Below, one piece after another: positions 62,810 through 64,000 of a DNA stretch of 64,000 nt. Each line of letters begins with the position of its first letter. The first letter of the stretch is position 1. The notes under the pieces are model-generated. The model did not search any database. It saw only the letters and a program-made list of their open reading frames with translations, and was not told where the DNA came from. This DNA comes from Bacteroidota bacterium (GTDB lineage: Bacteria > Bacteroidota > Bacteroidia > Bacteroidales > GCA-2748055). The position numbers were made by a program, and so were the translations under genes. The stretch covers positions 1-64,000 of the forward strand of contig JAAEOI010000654.1 of NCBI GenBank assembly GCA_024244665.1, given 5' to 3'.

Positions 62810-64000
62810 GTGTCAAAAAGAAAACTATATATAGAGACCTATGGCTGCCAGATGAATGTGGTAGACAGCGAGGTTGTGGCAGCCATCCTGCGAAAGCAGG
62901 AGTACCAGGTGACTGAAGAGATCGGGGAGGCTGACCTGATCCTGGTTAATACCTGCTCCATCAGGGACAATGCAGAACAGCGCATCCGGACCAGGTTAAA
63001 GGAGTTTGGACGTATTAAGAAAGAGAACAAGGATGTCTCGGTTGGTCTTATCGGATGCATGGCCGAGCGGCTGAAGGAAAAGCTATTGGAAGAGGAGCCT
63101 GTGATCGACCTGGTGGTGGGACCGGATGCCTACCGTGAGCTTCCCGCCCTGCTTGCACAGGTTGAGAACGGCCAGAAAGGGATCGACACCCTCCTCTCCA
63201 CCACCGAAACCTACGCGGAAATCAGCCCGGTGAGAATGGACAAGAACCAGGTCACATCCTTTGTGGCCATCATGCGGGGCTGTAACAACTTTTGTGCTTA
63301 CTGCGTGGTTCCCGGGACCAGGGGCCGGGAGCGGAGCAGGGATCCGGAGACCATTATCAATGAAGCCACTGAACTCTTTAAGCAGGGGTACCGGGAGCTT
63401 ACACTGCTTGGACAGAATGTGAACTCGTACAGATGGGGAGATAAGGAAGCGGGAGTGACCTTTGAGCAACTCCTTGAGTGGGTGGCCAGTATCGATCCGC
63501 TTTTCAGGGTCCGCTTTGCCACCTCACATCCCAAGGACATGTCCGATGATCTTCTGAAAGTAATGGCAGCTCATCCCAACCTGTGCAGTTCGATCCACCT
63601 GCCGGTACAGTCGGGAAGCTCCACGGTGCTTGAGCGGATGAAGCGCAGGTACAACCGGGAACACTACATGGAGAGGGTATCGGCCATTCGTAAAATGCTT
63701 CCGGGGGCAAGCATATCCACCGATATTATTTCAGGATTTTGCGGTGAGACCGAAGAGGAGCACCAGCAGACGCTAAGCCTGATGGAGTGGGCGGGGTATG
63801 ACTTCTCCTACATGTTCAAGTACAGTGAAAGGCCTGGAACATTTGCAGAGATAAAGTTAAAAGATGATGTGCCCGAAAAGGTCAAAACCAGGCGACTGAA
63901 TGAGATCATCGAATTGCAGAACAGGCTCTCTCTTGCAAGTAAGAAAAAGGATATCGGCCAGACCTATGAGGTCCTTGCCGAAGGGACCTCTAAAAAATCG
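62810..64000 (+). CDS. miaB: tRNA methylthiotransferase MiaB (runs off the window)
   Basis: Radical-SAM enzyme adding a methylthio group to isopentenyl-adenosine 37 of tRNA. 397 codons are present; the TRAM end is cut. The auxiliary Fe-S cluster ligands are C13 (YGCQMN), C49 (NTCSIRD) and C83 (GCMAE), and the radical-SAM triad is C158, C162, C165 (GCNNFCAYC). SSIHLPVQSGS and STDIISGFCGET are typical. I take the GTG at 62810 as start: no ATG precedes KRKLYIETYGC in frame, though a TTG at 62801 is possible. Confidence 0.93.
   Translation, partial: MSKRKLYIETYGCQMNVVDSEVVAAILRKQEYQVTEEIGEADLILVNTCSIRDNAEQRIRTRLKEFGRIKKENKDVSVGLIGCMAERLKEKLLEEEPVIDLVVGPDAYRELPALLAQVENGQKGIDTLLSTTETYAEISPVRMDKNQVTSFVAIMRGCNNFCAYCVVPGTRGRERSRDPETIINEATELFKQGYRELTLLGQNVNSYRWGDKEAGVTFEQLLEWVASIDPLFRVRFATSHPKDMSDDLLKVMAAHPNLCSSIHLPVQSGSSTVLERMKRRYNREHYMERVSAIRKMLPGASISTDIISGFCGETEEEHQQTLSLMEWAGYDFSYMFKYSERPGTFAEIKLKDDVPEKVKTRRLNEIIELQNRLSLASKKKDIGQTYEVLAEGTSKKS

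Noticed and set aside
1..64000. tRNA genes, insertion sequences or prophage
   Set aside because: I looked for cloverleaf ends with TTCGA loops, transposase-like proteins and phage genes and saw none. A covariance-model scan would be needed to exclude tRNAs fully.

Overview
The window looks like a chromosomal segment of a Bacteroidota bacterium, probably near Bacteroidales/Marinilabiliales. The reasons are: a 16S rRNA 5' end of Bacteroidota type, many -7 promoter elements of the form TAnnTTTG, a type IX secretion C-terminal sorting domain, a long clade-specific PurF paralog, MacB-like permeases of about 800 residues, a DUF5916 protein, and weak Shine-Dalgarno sequences. I see no phage, insertion sequence, CRISPR array or tRNA gene. 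All identifications come from reading motifs by eye; no database search was run.

Layout. 1-339 is the 5' end of a 16S gene on the minus strand, and 340-900 holds its leader and at least three tandem promoters. 922-7379 carries a polyprenol-phosphate mannosyltransferase-like GT2, dihydroorotase, a lipoprotein aldose epimerase, a small lipoprotein and a CBM9/DUF5916 outer-membrane protein. 7441-12369 holds two tandem paralogous MacB/FtsX-type permeases. 12558-19463 (minus) is a tight five-gene operon: a secreted glycoside-hydrolase-like T9SS cargo, a stand-alone receiver, a TPR plus YaiO-like outer-membrane barrel, a membrane HEAT-repeat protein and a processive GT2. I read it as a synthase-dependent exopolysaccharide system under phospho-receiver control, and it is the best candidate here for an undescribed system. 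19508-28048 carries aspartate kinase, a cyclophilin-fold protein, glycerate kinase, L-lactate permease, a LarA lactate racemase and a third permease. 28055-28501 is a decayed vapBC toxin-antitoxin locus with its operator.

28616-41294 carries a KdgF-like cupin, fructose-1,6-bisphosphatase, then mfd-coaX-outer membrane protein-TPR protein, a strong terminator, and lptC-small membrane protein-CNNM/CorC protein, followed by a PpiD-like chaperone. Much of this concerns envelope biogenesis. 41393-56737 (minus) is a complete division and cell-wall (dcw) cluster, transcribed mraZ, rsmH, ftsL, ftsI, murE, mraY, murD, ftsW, murG, murC, ftsQ, ftsA, ftsZ, with an MraZ operator of 10-bp-spaced repeats upstream. 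56872-58235 is an unknown small gene plus a GlsB/OlsB-like N-acyltransferase that contains a run of ten G. The end holds a PurF-like amidotransferase with a SPOR-like partner, an unknown membrane protein, YebC, a LiaF-like protein and the start of miaB, which runs off the window.

A recurrent oddity is a heptanucleotide repeat family (consensus GYACTGA) at three distant loci, each directly behind a gene. At one of them it supplies the stop codon of the aldose epimerase gene.
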